The translations under genes were made by a program, and so were the position numbers. 64,000 nt of DNA from Cordia subcordata. Taxonomy: Eukaryota > Streptophyta > Magnoliopsida > Boraginales > Cordiaceae. The notes under the pieces are model-generated. The model was not told the origin of the DNA and made no database searches. It saw only the letters and a program-made list of their open reading frames with translations. Position 1 is the first letter of the stretch; every line of letters begins with the position of its first letter. The stretch covers positions 3,266,501 through 3,330,500 of the forward strand of contig JAPTOF010000009.1 of NCBI GenBank assembly GCA_028554755.1, read 5' to 3'. Shown here piece after piece: positions 38,301 through 49,719 of the stretch.

Positions 38301-41300
38301 ATGTGATTACAAGCAGTTTGCAAGTGAAAAAGCTGAGCAGACTATAAATTATAGGGATTTGGGATACTCTCCATTGAGGTTTTCTCCAATTGTCTTAAAT
38401 TGTGATCAGAATATTATAATAATAGAATCAGAATACTGTATGTTACTTATGTTAGTTTGTATATCCACAATCTAAGTTTGATCAAACTATTTTAACAATT
38501 TAGAAGCAGTCAAAATGCTGCAAATAAGATTGAAATGTAATGTGGTGTTCGGTATGAGCTTATTTCACGAGACTTATTTTATTTGATGACTTATGCAACA
38601 AAGTATTATTTTTTATCAACTTATTGTAAGTCACTTACAAGATACTTTTCATAAGATGTCTTATTTTTAGTTATGAAAAATAAGATAGGTTTTGGATATT
38701 TATTATCTTATAAGCTAGAGTTGGGAGATGTTAGATATTTTGAAAATGTAAAAAAGGTTTATACTTCTCATAATACCCTCAATTAAAAAATACAAAATAA
38801 AAAATTTTTTAAAATTAAAACTTAAGAATAATAATAAAATTAAAAATTAAAAAACTAAAACTTTATAAAATTAAATAATTAAAATTAAAATGAAAATATA
38901 AAAATAAAATATTAAAAATTAGAAACTAAAAATAAAATCAATTTTAATTGATATTTTATAGTTTATAATTCATCATTTAATCATAAGATTATCATCACTC
39001 AAAGTTGAGGCCTTTATTGTCAAATTAATTTACGAAAACATTTCAACTTAGGCTAATAATAAATGCAAACCAAAGTGTCTATATCTTATCAAACACTCAT
39101 TAGATAAGATGTTTACCAGACTTCCAATTTAAGATAAGTTTATTCCAAATAGGCCTTAAATTAAATGGAAAAACCTAATAGGTTCATGGTGAAATTATTT
39201 GTACCATAGATTATAACAAGAAACCATTTATAGGATGAATGCTTTTGATCTTCCAAAGACACTTTAATATACTATATTCTAAGCAGGTCAACAGATAGTT
39301 ATCCGGACGAAGTTAAACGAGAGGCACCTAATCCAAATACTAGCTATAAAATTAGTTTTGCAAAGTGTCCTCCACTCTTCCTCACAATAGGTTAATCTTT
39401 TGATTCAAGCCCTAGTCCTTCTTCTCAAATTACTTAAAAGGTGAGCTGGAAAATTGAATGATAATAAAAGTTGACAAACAATTACTTCCCTTCATGTCAA
39501 AGTTTCTTTTCTAAATACCGTCCTTAATCTTCCAGTAGATGATCCTAATTCTGTTTTCTTTCGTTTCTGAAAACCTTAATTAATGACGTGGATTAATTAG
39601 GTAAAGAAAAAGAATTATGTGTTGCTTCCTGTCATACTAACAAATTTTGCTGATTAAAGAAAAGATCACAATCAAGCATTTAACAAGAACCAGTATGCAA
39701 AACTAGAAGTAAAATTAGAAGGGTATAAATGTATCAAAATATTGATGTGTTGCATGAATAATTGTGTATGCTTATTCATTAGTGCCCACCAAAAAATTCC
39801 CATCAAGCAACTAGGTAACCATAATGCAGAATATTGTGAATAACATAGCCTACTACTAGATGTAGTCATTTGTATATGGGAAAGCTACATACTTGCACCA
39901 TCTCACTGACAACATTAAATCCTCCAGGTCCAACAACAGATCCAGCGAGTAAATATCCAGTAATAACCTGAGAAATTTAGAATGGTCACAGGAAGATTCC
40001 TAAACAACTGAAACAGCAACCAAAATGCTAAGGTATGCAAAGAAGTAGGCACAGATTAGTCATCACACCGGTTGTCCAGCACAAGCAAAAGCTATTCCAC
40101 CACAAGTTGCAGATACTATGACAACCACCAGATCTGATATCAACCTACAAATCAGCATGTAAGGCAGATGAGTCATAACAGAGCAAGTTAATGCGTCAGT
40201 CAAATCAACAAGTTTACCTCAAGTCTAACTGCAGAACAGGATACTTTGACTTGAAATTAGATATGATAAATACATTGTCCTGAAAATACAATAATATGGT
40301 CAATCACTAACTAACCAACAGCCAAAATATATTTGCAGCATGTAACTTCAACTGGTTCTTTCTACCTTGTATCACTCAGATTTCTTACCAACTTTGCATA
40401 TAAGAAAATGTCGATTGGTATGCTATAGGACAATTTCATGTCTACACAAAATCACAAATGCATACAGGGAAGCACAGGAGACAGAATATGAATTTTACCT
40501 TTCTATCTATCAATGTTGGTGTCTCCTCTGCTCCATTATCATTATCCAGATTGAAAACATGATGAAGTTGAAATGATCTATAATCAATCAAAATAAGAAA
40601 GTATACCCAATCAAAAGAGAAGTTAATATTATAATAAAGCCAACAAATCCGGAATCAAAATTTTGAGCTTATCAGATTCAAGTGCTGTACTTTTCGTCCT
40701 TTGTTTCATTTTTCTTGGGCTTGACTCTAGCTACAGTCTCCAAAACTGCCTGGTCAACAAATATTTTTAAATAAGCCAAAAGTTAAAAGGCTATATTGGT
40801 TGCTGTACATTTAACCAAGGAAAGTTGGGGGAAAACGCAGAAGAAATGAAATTTGTCACCAAGCGTCAGTAATATTTCCAACCCACCTGTGAAAAAACAA
40901 AAAGAAGCAGCAAGGAACCAACTTATTCCAAGAATATTCTAATGGAAGAGAAATGATTACTTAAGGCTGCATAAAGTTTTAAACTTGCTCATTTTAATTA
41001 AATAGCCAAATTTCTCATTCCATCTGACCCCACCAAATTTCCAATGCAATACTAGATCACGTAAATATCATTCTCTAGACCCATTTTTATCCACAATCAA
41101 TTGCCTGAAAACTGAAAAGTCACTAGTTGGCTCACTTCCAAACCACACTCATCTTTAACAATTAGCATGTAATTTCAAATCCCATCCAAACATTGCACCA
41201 ATCAAAGTGAATGTCCAATTTGGGAAGGAGGAAGTATAATTTTTGTTTTAGAATGCGTTGAGTCTTCATCAGAAGCCCAAGTAGCTACACTGAATCAGCT

Positions 41301-44300
41301 CTAAAAGGCAGCATTACATATTCATGTAAATACAAGCTCATTAGAAAGGCAAGGGCACCAGTCATGAGTCAAGTTGCTCCACTAATGAAATTAGAGAGAG
41401 AAATTTCTGCATTTCATTCATTGACTTTCTGATTGAGTACATGAGACAGATATTTATAGGCAGTTCCATAACTAACTAACTACCCTTAGCTGTACACCTC
41501 ACTAACTACCCTTAGCTGTACAGCTTACCTCTCTGTTTACATCTCTGTTTACATACATTATACTCACTTAGCTGTCATTCTATCTAGCCGACAGTTAATA
41601 GTATTACTTAAAGAATCTTCTGAACTTCCTAATCTACTCCTTATCAGCACCCCTCAAGCTGAGCTTGGGCCTTGACCATGGGAAGCTTGTGTTTAAGATA
41701 GTCAAACTGATTCTGAGGGAGAGCCTTAGTAAATAAATCTCCCACTTGATTTTGTGAGGAAATATAGGGCAGCTGCAGTGCCTTTGAGACCACTTGCTCC
41801 CTAACAAAGTGATAATCAATCTCAATATCTCAATACGTTTTGTCCTTGCATGGAAGACGGGGTTAGATGCAACAGCCATAGCTGAGATGTTATCACAATA
41901 TACGACTGGTGTAGCATGAGGAATAGACAAGTCCTTTATGAGATAGGTCAGCCATCTAATTTCAGAGGCTGAATGAGCCATAGCTCTATACTCTGCCTCT
42001 GTGGACGTTCTTGCAACTGTATGTTGCTTTTTGGATGACCATGAGATGAGATTAGGGCCTAAATAGATGACATAACTAGTTGTAGACTTCCTATCTGCAG
42101 GATCAGAGGCCCAATCAGAGTCACTGAAGGCTTGTAGTTGAAGTGCCCCTGGTTTGTAAAGCAACCCTTGGCCTAGAGTTCCCTTGATAAACCTCAAAAC
42201 CCTTTGTAATGCTCCAAAATTTGCAAGAGTGGGATTATGCATCCTTTAACATAGTGAATTTATAGCAAACTGGAGATCAGGTCGTCATTGTGATATATAG
42301 CAGAGCACCAACTATACTTCTAAACTGAGGTCCATTGGCATAAGGTGTGTGATTGTCTGCAGTCTTCAAAGTAGCTTTAGCCAGAGAAGGAGTATAAACA
42401 AAGGAACAGTCAGTCATGCCTGCCTATTGTAGGATTTGCTTGGCATACTTGGTTTGATAAAGAATGAGCCTTGCAGGAGTATACTGAACCTCAATGCCTA
42501 AGAAATAGGACAAAGCTCCAAGGCGTTTCATTGCAAACTGAGTACTCATGATGGTAAGCAACTGAGAAATGTAGCCTGAATTACTGCCTGTGATGACAAT
42601 GCCATCATCCACATATACTAGGAGTAAAGTAAAGTCAATAGAGGATTTGTGAATGAATAATGAACTATTTGCAGAACTAGAGTTGAATCCCTTGCTGAGC
42701 AGAAAGGTAGAAAACCTGTAATACCAAGCCTAGGGGCTTGTTTAAGGCCATATAATGACTTCTTGAGTCTATAAACATGTTGAGGCTTTGTAGAATCTTC
42801 AAAACCTTGGGGTTGAGTCATGTAGACCTCTTCTTTTAATGTGCCATGTAAGAAATCATTAGACACATCATAAGAAACCATTAAACACATCCATTTGCTT
42901 CAAAGGCTAATTATAATGCAAGACAAGATAGATTACTGTTCTTATAGTAGGGCTTTTAACTACTGGACTAAAAGTCCCTTGATAGTCAATACCCTGCTCT
43001 TGGAGATAGCCTTTGGCTACCAAGCTAGCCTTGTACCTAGCTATGGACCCATCTGCATGAGTTTTTATTTTAAAAACCCACTTGGAACCAATAGCTTGTC
43101 TTCCTGAATGAAGTGGAACCAGCTCCCAAGTATCCTGTGCCTGTAGAGCTTTGTATTCTTCTACCATTGCCTGAACCCAACATTGATATTTGGAAGCCTC
43201 CTTGTAACTGTTAGGCTTAGTAGTAGTAGGAACTGTGATCAAACTATGGAGTTGATACAGTGGTGGTGGTAAACAGCCTGTCTTTGACTTTGTCAACATT
43301 GGATGATTAGATACAGGAGCTAGTTGTTGAAAAGGTTCTCAAGTGACAGGAGATGATGAGTGCTGTAATGAGGTGGATGATGAAGGTGATGAGGCAAATG
43401 AATAAGAAGAATTTATTGCCTGATGAAAAGACCCTGAATTAGATTGGGACATAGAAACTGAGGAATGATGCAGTTGAGAGGGTGAAGAAGACTCTGATGG
43501 AGTTGAGTTTGTAGTCTGGGAGAGTGAAGGCTGTGCATAGGAACTTGTGAAGACTGAATTTGAATAAGAGTAAAGTGGGGGAAACTGAGGTACATAGGCA
43601 GTGGACAAATTAGTAGAGTTGGGAAGACAAAACTGTTTAATGGTGTTAGAAAGATCTGCAAATTTGGGATAAGGAAACACTTCCTCATTAAATCTAACAT
43701 GTCTGGAGATGTATATTCTGTGAGTCTCAATGTCTAAGCACTTGTAGCCTTTTGTTTGAGGACAAAATCCTAGAAAAATACAGGGCTTGAACTTGAATTC
43801 TAGCCTGGTTTTGTTGTAAGGTTTGAGCCATGGATAGCACAAACATCCAAAAGCTCTAAGGTGTTGATAGTTTGGCTGAATGGAATATAAAAACTCATAG
43901 GGTGACTTGTTGTTGAGCACAACAGTAGGTAGTCTATTAATCAAAAAATTTGCCATTGATAATGATTCAAGCCAAAAACTAGGTGGTAAATTGCTTTGAT
44001 GCAGCAGTGTGAGAGTAGTTTCAATAAGATGTCTATGTTTTCTTTCTACCCTTCCATTTTGCTCAGGTGTGTAGGGACAACTTGTTTGATATAAAGTCCC
44101 TACAGACTGCAAGTAGGACTAGAAATTGTGATTAATGAACTTAGTCTTTTTAATGTGGCTTGAAATTGAGTTTGGAGCATAGAATGAAAAGCAAGAAATA
44201 TGGAAAAAACTTCAGTTTTATTCTTCATAGGATAAAGCCACACAAACCTAGTACAATCATCTAAAAAGGCTATATAGTACTTGTACCCTTTGTTAGAAGG

Positions 44301-47300
44301 GACAGGGACAGGGCCCCATACATCAACATGAATCAAATGAAAAGGTACATCAGAAATGGAATTAAACAAAGAAAATGGAAGTTTGTGTGATTTTGCTACT
44401 TAACATGATTCACAATGAACAGTGTTGGAAGGTAACCTAATACCTAATATTTGAGACAATATAGTTATAGCAGAGAAGAAGGGATGTCCAAGTCTCATGT
44501 GCCACAAAGCCTCTGTTGGAGATGGCCCTTTGGAAACTTTGTTGGCGGTAAGGACTTGAGCACATGTGTGAGTCTTGAGTGAGCTGGAGTTGAAGGATGA
44601 AGAGATGGGAAAATAGTATAGACCTCCTTTACAAGGGGCCTTGTACAGTGTGGAATGGTTGACATTGTCCAGGATTGCCACTTCCTTGGAGTTGAAAGAG
44701 ATTGTGCAATTGTTATCATGTGTCAATTTAGAAATAGAAAGAAGATTAGTTGATATACGAGGAACATATAAAATATCAGACAGAATTAAGGAGTTAGAAG
44801 TAGTGTAGGGTGTACCATCACCAATGCTATGAATAGGCAAAGTTTGACCATTACCAACAGCTATTGACTCAACTCCAGTATAAGGTTGATAGTTCTGCAG
44901 TTGACTAGGATCATGTGTAACATGAGTGTTAGCTCGGGAGTCCAAAACCCATTGTTGATCACTATTAGTAGTATTAGAAGTTTGGGTAGTGTAAGCCTGC
45001 TTGCCTCCTGTAGCCTGTGGAGCATAGTTAACTCCATCAAATCTATGCCAACAATTAAGAGCCATATGATTTGGCTTTCCATCAATCTAGCAGTAGACCT
45101 TGTTTGTGCAAAAGAAGGATGTTGGAATTGAGAAGTATTAGGCTGTGAGCCTGGAGAGGAAGCAGGTCCAAGATTTTGACCTGGAGGGCCTAACCAAACC
45201 TCCCTAGAGAAGCCTTTACTAGGTCTTCCTCCTCTGTTGACAGGAGGACCTTTGCCTCTAACTTGACCACCCCTAGGTTGGGAGATATAGTACAGGGCAG
45301 TATGAAAGGTTTGTCCTGAACTGTCAATAATGGAGAGAGAATTCTCCATCTTCATGTGAAGTTCCTGTGATATTAACAGATAAGCCAATTCTGATACAGT
45401 AATTTGTGTAGGTCTAACTTTGATAGAAGCCCTAAATGAGTTGTACTCAGGTGGTAAACCTCTCAAGATATACATGACACAATTCTCTTGAGAAACAAAC
45501 TCATTTACACTAGTCAGTCCATCTAATATAGTTTTCACATGGTCAAGATAAGCTTGCATAGTCATGGTTCCCATAGACAAATTCAGTAATTGAACCTTTA
45601 GTTGATAGAAATGTGACCTACTCAAGGAGCTGAATCTTTGATGGAGAGCATTCCACACTTCAGCTACTGTAGGAAGATGAAAGACTTGAGAATGTACAGC
45701 AGGTGTCATAGTAGGAAAAAGACAAGATCTAAGACAGTCATCCTGAACCATCCACTTATCATATTTTGGATTAGGAATGAGGTTGCCATTTGCACCTGCT
45801 ATCTCCATTGGAGGACAAGGAAGCTTGCCTAGTACATGATTTAGGAACTTTGAAGCTTGAAGAAATCCTTGAACTTGTGACTTCCACATCACAAAGTTAG
45901 TGTAATCTAGTTTGATATGAACTAGATTTCCTATATTCTAGATTAGCCTCTGCAATCCTGGAGAAAATTCTTCAGTAGCAGCAACATAGGGTTGAGCAGC
46001 CATGGAAAGAGATGAAGAAGCTTTGCTGGAGTTGAAATGAGGTGATGAGCTAGGCTTTTTGATATGGAGAAGAAAATTGGAAAACTAAAGTGATAGGAAG
46101 ACTCGCCTAGATGAATAGAACCTTCAACTTGATTTTAAAGAGAATTGAAAGCTTCTAGGTAGAGCTTTAATGGAGTTCTCCAATGGAGAAACCCTAGGAG
46201 AGAGAAAGAAGATGAGATAAAAAAAAAAAAAAATAGAACCAGGATTGATCCCTTGCTCTGAATACCATAATGAAATTAGAGAGAGAGAAATTTCTGTATT
46301 TCATTCATTGACTTTCTGATTGAGTATGTGACACAGATATTTATATGCAGTTCCATAACTAACTGCCATTAGCTGTACACCTCACTAACTACCCTTAGCT
46401 GTACAGCTCACTCTCTGTTTACATATATTATACTCACTTAGCTGCCATTCTATCTAGCTGACAGTTAATAGCATTACTTAGAGAATCTTCTGAACTTCCT
46501 AATCTACTCCTTATCATCCACTATGTCCTAAAAGCATATCAAAAGATGGCAGGAACCAGCATAAGAAACAGGGATAAAGTCCTGGGCAAGTTAATACCAC
46601 AGAGAGCGCCAACACAGAAGTTGTCAACACTAGACAAAACTTTGATCCTGGTTACTTGCAACCTCAAGTCTGTAACGTATACCCTGTTACACTTTTCCAT
46701 TCAGTCTAAAGGATAATTATATGCTGAATAACAATTTAACAAGTCTTTTCAGAATTAGATATTTCCTCTTCTGCTACACCTATCCTCTTTTGAGATAGTA
46801 TCATAGTCAAAAGGTTCAAACAGAAGCAAGATAAGTAATTCTGCACACCTGTTGCCCCGCGACGCTGTTATTGAAGCTGCCCACATCATTTGCTGCAAAT
46901 GTAATGCAGATCCAACAAGAACAATAAATTAGACAATGCTTTTGATCACATAGATAAGCAAGCATTGAACAATGGTCAATCCCATGAGGATTTGTAAAAG
47001 TGCAGGAAAATCTTCTGGAAAAGGGACAAGTGAAAAGGCAAAAGCTGGACTTTGTATACATAGACACCAATAAATCCTGCTAATCATACCCAGAAAATAG
47101 TTCATATCTGCATCAACACCAAACTTATTCAAAAAAAAAAAAAAAGGAAAAACAAAAAAAGAAAATCTTTCCCTACCAGCTCAACACGGAGAATTTGTTA
47201 GTTCTTAGTTGAAAACCAACTATCAAAAGATAAATCCAAACCATGCTTTAATTCACTATTACTATTACCAAATTCCAAGAACTCAATTCTTCTAAGAGCC

Positions 47301-48066
47301 CGAGTAAAAAACTATATGATGACAAACACTTAAATTAACAATCTACGCCCAAGATAAGCAGTAAACCAATAAAATTTTCTCCAATCATTACAAATCGCGC
47401 AAAGAGTTCAACTCATATACTGAGCGCAAAACACTAACTAATTACACCGCATAGATCAAAATTTAGGCCTGATATAAATTAAAAATCAATAGTTCAAAAA
47501 ATATATTTCTCTCCAACCATTACCAAATGCACAAATAGCTTAATTTAAGGATTGAGCCTGAAACTTTAATTAACTACACACACTGGGATCAACAGTTTAG
47601 GCCTGAGTCAAATCCTAAATCGATAAATTAACCAATAAAATTCTCTCAATACTCATTTCCCACTTCACACCCACTGGAAAGCAAGGAAACAGATTTTATG
47701 TATTCAAAACCCTAAACTTAACAGATTTTTCAATAAATTAAAGAAACGAAGTAAAAGGTGATCAGATCTAAAGGCACCTTCATTCTGATCGCTCTCAGGG
47801 AACTCTTTCTCCAATGCACGATCGATCATGCCGGCGAAGCTATTATCATTAGGCCTCGCGCTCGTGTTGGCCACCGCGCCGGTAGTCAAGTTAGCCGCCT
47901 CCACGAGATCGAACGGCTGCTGCAGCTGCTGATCCACATCGGATTCGGCAGATGCGAGCCATGTCGGCGAAGCTATCAGGAAAAGCAAAATTAAAGCCAA
48001 TTGAAATGCAAAAGATGAAAATGGTGACGATGATGATGTGCTCCTCCTTCGGCTCGCATTAGTCAT
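26969..48066 (-). CDS. KEA6: K(+) efflux antiporter, KEA4/5/6 type, 20 exons
   Basis: This is a CPA2-family K+/H+ antiporter. Arabidopsis KEA4-6 act in the Golgi/TGN/prevacuolar system, setting luminal pH and K+. Exons, 5' to 3' on the minus strand: 47778-48066, 46849-46892, 40691-40749, 40499-40577, 40218-40279, 40069-40144, 39893-39967, 37373-37444, 37188-37271, 36953-37021, 36787-36864, 36415-36503, 34178-34274, 33972-34025, 31438-31533, 28197-28385, 28022-28099, 27628-27672, 27176-27265, 26969-27058. All introns are GT-AG. The coding length is 1815 nt, giving 604 aa. The protein has a signal peptide (hydrophobic about 18-40), a soluble segment with [16 protein letters not shown] (about 76-91), then the exchanger domain (about 175-565): [38 protein letters not shown] (Asp about 330, candidate ion-binding) and [14 protein letters not shown]. 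There is no C-terminal KTN domain, as expected for KEA4-6. The start is chosen because it begins the signal peptide. Nothing breaks the frame. By eye it is closer to KEA6/KEA4 than to KEA5. Confidence 0.9.
28913..28975. repeat. (TA)n microsatellite in KEA intron 15
   Basis: About 31 uninterrupted TA units lie between exons 15 and 16 of the antiporter gene. The run makes the long Tyr/Ile ORFs seen on both strands here, which are not genes. Confidence 0.95.
29129..29718. mobile_element. MITE in KEA intron 15 (PIF/Harbinger-like by TSD)
   Basis: The termini are imperfect inverted repeats: GGCTAACTCAATCAGCTTCC on the left and, in complement, GGGCAGCTCCAACAGCTTCC on the right. A TTA triplet lies on each side (29126-29128 and 29719-29721). 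The 590-bp interior is AT-rich with a (TA)n run at 29350-29386 and no ORF. The TTA duplication points to the PIF/Harbinger group, but the TIR sequence is not one I can place for certain. Confidence 0.65.
29719..31437 (-). other. Remainder of KEA intron 15
   Basis: Non-coding. ORFs of 70-100 codons here have no family features. I see no further terminal repeats. Confidence 0.5.
32799..32902. repeat. Exact 52-bp tandem duplication in KEA intron 14
   Basis: The unit beginning 'taacaatttgtatgttttt' occurs twice without a mismatch, at 32799-32850 and 32851-32902. Two looser copies of part of it ('gatattctaaag') lie just upstream. Perfect identity suggests a recent slip or unequal repair. Confidence 0.9.
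35150..35479 (-). mobile_element. Solo LTR in KEA intron 12
   Basis: A 330-bp unit starts TGTTGAAGAATA on the minus strand and ends TATTTTCCACA. Exact 5-bp duplications CATTG lie at 35145-35149 and 35480-35484. A TATA box (cctataaatagg) lies near 35299-35310. No primer site, PPT or coding sequence adjoins it, so it is a solo LTR left by LTR-LTR recombination. The short length and TGTTGAAGAATA start suggest a Ty1/copia family. Confidence 0.85.
37629..37845. repeat. Two tandem copies of a 108-bp unit related to the intron-2 copia LTR
   Basis: Unit 1 (37629-37736) and unit 2 (37737-37845) both begin 'catttgagagaaatgagaaagt' and carry 'tgttattg.ttgatt', 'atgaattacaagt', 'gtcatatctg' and 'tgtgctaaa.tat'. 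Parts resemble the LTR at 41383-41646 ('gagagaaatttctg...cattgactttctgattgag...cagatatttatagg'). It is probably a decayed LTR fragment of a related family within intron 7. Confidence 0.55.
38552..39166. mobile_element. Possible MITE in KEA intron 7
   Basis: The left end 'ggtgttcggtatgagcttat' and the complement of the right end 'ggcctatttggaataaacttat' resemble each other imperfectly. The interior is AT-rich and has repeated 'cttat.taag' text. No clear target duplication was found, so this is tentative. Confidence 0.35.
41383..41646 (-). repeat. 3' LTR of the intron-2 copia element
   Basis: This 264-bp LTR contains a TATA box (cagatatttataggc region, minus strand) and a local duplication of 'actaactacccttagctgtaca' that the 5' LTR shows in shorter form. 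The purine run TTGAGGGGTGC (minus strand, 41647-41657) next to it is the polypurine tract. Confidence 0.85.
41658..43299 (-). pseudogene. copia RT-RNase H region (intron-2 element)
   Basis: Fragments in several frames give RT (43299 down to about 42424): [56 protein letters not shown], then [10 protein letters not shown] and YFLGIEV. RNase H (42242 down to 41634) has [43 protein letters not shown] and [13 protein letters not shown]. Breaks lie near 42243-42423, 42615 and 42890. The catalytic RT segment (Y/VDD) sits at a break. Confidence 0.8.
43339..45065 (-). pseudogene. copia protease-integrase region (intron-2 element)
   Basis: The protease motif reads DSRA, where DSGA is usual, so the Gly next to the catalytic Asp is lost. 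Integrase follows: the zinc-binding part (LWHMRLGHP ... CESC), a core with HVDVWGP, then after a break the [15 protein letters not shown] segment with the third catalytic Glu, and a C-terminal GCLCYPWL...[15 protein letters not shown] region. The Asp of the 'SDNG' motif falls in the broken stretch near 44100-44150. The tail (about 43340-43600) is a Ser-rich linker to RT. Confidence 0.8.
44861..46003 (-). pseudogene. copia gag region (intron-2 element)
   Basis: The likely start is ATG 46001-46003 ([13 protein letters not shown]). One in-frame stop lies near 45938-45940. The frame then runs through the copia gag pattern ([71 protein letters not shown]) and a Gly/Arg/Pro-rich tail. No intact CCHC knuckle is visible. 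The frame shifts before the protease at about 45065. Confidence 0.8.
46255..46267 (-). other. Primer binding site, one-base insertion
   Basis: The minus strand reads TGGTATTCAGAGC, the initiator tRNA-Met site with one extra T. It abuts the 5' LTR (46268-46516). Confidence 0.8.
46268..46516 (-). repeat. 5' LTR of the intron-2 copia element
   Basis: This 249-bp LTR is collinear with 41383-41646 except for small indels and substitutions. It is followed by the TSD TCCAC. Confidence 0.85.
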
Positions 48067-48310
48067 TGCAGAGGTTTGAGAATGGCGCCGGCGCACGGTA
48101 GCGGAACCGGGGCGCGTTAAGCGGATAATGTTCTTTTCCTCACCGCTCCGGGCTAAGTTGCGCCGGCGGTTGTCGGTTGAGAGGGGATCTCTAGAGGTTG
48201 TACCCACTTGCTTAGAGTGTAGTACCCCACACACCACTACCACTCTGCAGTCGCTACACACACTGTGGCATGTGGGAGTATATAGAGAGAGGGTGTGAAA
48301 CAAAAACAAA
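48067..48310 (-). promoter_or_regulatory. KEA 5' UTR and core promoter
   Basis: A TATA-like CTCTATATACT (minus strand, 48278-48288) lies about 215 bp upstream of the start codon, beside a CT-rich run. The transcription start would then be near 48250. GC content is much higher from 47800 to 48200 than in the flanking DNA, as is common around plant promoters. The frame upstream of the ATG happens to be open, but it lacks a signal-peptide-like start, and the family starts at the chosen ATG. Confidence 0.55.
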
Positions 48311-48474
48311 AATAAAATAACACGAAATTGTAGTGAGAGAAAACGAGTGTGATTGTCCGCACGCGTGCACCGTCCGAGGTCAGATGCAAATCAAAAGTGC
48401 CATATTACACCATGTTTATATTATACAGAGAGTAAATAAGTATATAACAATTTTAGAATAATAACTAGTATGAG

Positions 48475-48820
48475 GCCCTTGCATCGCGCGGAGTCATAGA
48501 TAAATTAGATAAGTTTAATTTAAAATATAAACAAACAAAATTTTAATAATTTAGTATATGATAGTTAATAGATTAACGTATAATTCAAATAGATTAATTT
48601 ATAATATGATTAGTTTTAAAGTGATTTTAGTTTATAAATTCTATGTTTAATTTGTTGTAATTAATGAAAAATAGAGAGTTGAGGGTTGAAACTTTCAATG
48701 TTTTGTATAAAATACATGCATACAATTAATTTTACTTTGTAGCAAAAGAGTTGTATACACACCTTGAGAAACGTTTGCATTACTATATATGTCTATACTT
48801 ACAATTAGGATCTTGATCTT
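48475..48820 (-). mobile_element. Helitron-like 3' end, 170-190 bp upstream of the KEA TATA box
   Basis: On the minus strand a hairpin with one mismatch (CCGCGC, GAT, GCAAGG) is followed by CTCATACTAG and T, with CTAG at 48475-48478. The rest, to about 48820, is AT-rich. The 5' end is not found. If real, a Helitron end abuts the host promoter. Confidence 0.45.
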
Positions 48821-48877
48821 CCCCTTGAGAAAGATTGAGACCTCTTTGTTGATAGAATAAGGCTGCTAGTATGCTAA

Positions 48878-49306
48878 TGTCACGGCGTCGAGCCCGAGCC
48901 CAAGTCCTTAAGTGAGATTGGTGTTGTAAACATAACTAATAGCTACTTAGGCTCTCAAACCAACTGGCCTAAAATGGTTAACCTGTGTGATAGCTAAGAA
49001 TAAGAAGAAGGAATTAGCTTAGGTACGGCATTAGTGTCTAAGGTGAGGTGTGCATAGGTCTTCCTCCTAGTGACTTGCATCATCTTCTTTATAGGCTCTT
49101 CACTCCCTGAAAGTTAGGTGAATCCCACAATCCATGCACACTACTCCATGATTTCCTACGTCAATTACATAAGTCATGGGATTTGACCCCCATAATTGAT
49201 TTATTTCCTTATCCTACGGATGTTGACTTTCATTAGGGCTAGACTTATGCCTCATGGATCTTATTCGACCTTAGACCACCTTTATGTTAAGTACTAGGCC
49301 AATACA
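48878..49306 (-). repeat. 3' LTR of a truncated Tat-like Ty3/gypsy element
   Basis: On the minus strand the LTR starts TGTATTGGCC and ends GACGCCGTGACA; it is 429 bp long. A TATA box (cctataaagaag) lies near 49090-49101. The GTAGGGGGCAAAC purine run just before its start is the polypurine tract. The body of the element lies to the right (49307-52195) and includes a repeat array and an RT fragment. Confidence 0.65.
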
Positions 49307-49344
49307 GTTTGCCCCCTACTCATCAGCCCGCGAAGCTGATGAGT
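49307..49344 (-). other. Polypurine tract preceded by a perfect hairpin
   Basis: The minus strand reads a 10-bp stem ACTCATCAGC/GCTGATGAGT (49318-49327 and 49335-49344, loop 7 nt). Its 3' arm merges into the purine tract GTAGGGGGCAAAC that primes the LTR start at 49306. Confidence 0.65.
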
Positions 49345-49719
49345 TGTTATAAGCCCAAAGACCATTTTGGATGGCATTTTCTAATTTTCAACATGCGAAA
49401 CGCTCCTTCTTACTTCTTTTATTGCACTGTCAACTTTCCTTTCATTCCTTAAGTATGTCCTTTCGCTTACCTAGGTTTGTTCGATATGAAAGGTCACCAT
49501 ATCATACAAAAAAGTGGTTGTGTGCTAGAAGGCAAGGACTTTAGAGATTATCTTGCTTAGTGGCCAAGGGCTTCTTCAATGTCTGCTTGAAGACAAGGGA
49601 TTTTTGTAATATTTGAAGTTCTAGTTTTGACCCTTCAGTATTTGTTGTGCACGACTGTTTAGTGGTAGAGAATTAAAGCTTCAAGTCTTGCTTTAGAAAA
49701 GGTCTATGGTTAGTTTGCG

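Larger units (their letters stand above)
41383..46516 (-). mobile_element. Full-length Ty1/copia element in KEA intron 2
   Basis: The LTRs at 41383-41646 (3') and 46268-46516 (5') enclose gag, protease, integrase, RT and RNase H in copia order on the minus strand, the same orientation as the host gene. Exact target duplications TCCAC lie at 41378-41382 and 46517-46521. RT and RNase H wording ([32 protein letters not shown]) resembles the Ale/Retrofit clade. Every ORF is broken. LTR ends are TGATAAGG...TTTCATTA. The two LTRs differ at several sites and by indels, so the insertion is not new. Confidence 0.9.

Noticed and set aside
48067..48309. N-terminal extension of the first KEA exon by 81 codons
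   Set aside because: The upstream frame is open by chance. It spans the likely 5' UTR and TATA box, and the downstream Met begins a proper signal peptide.
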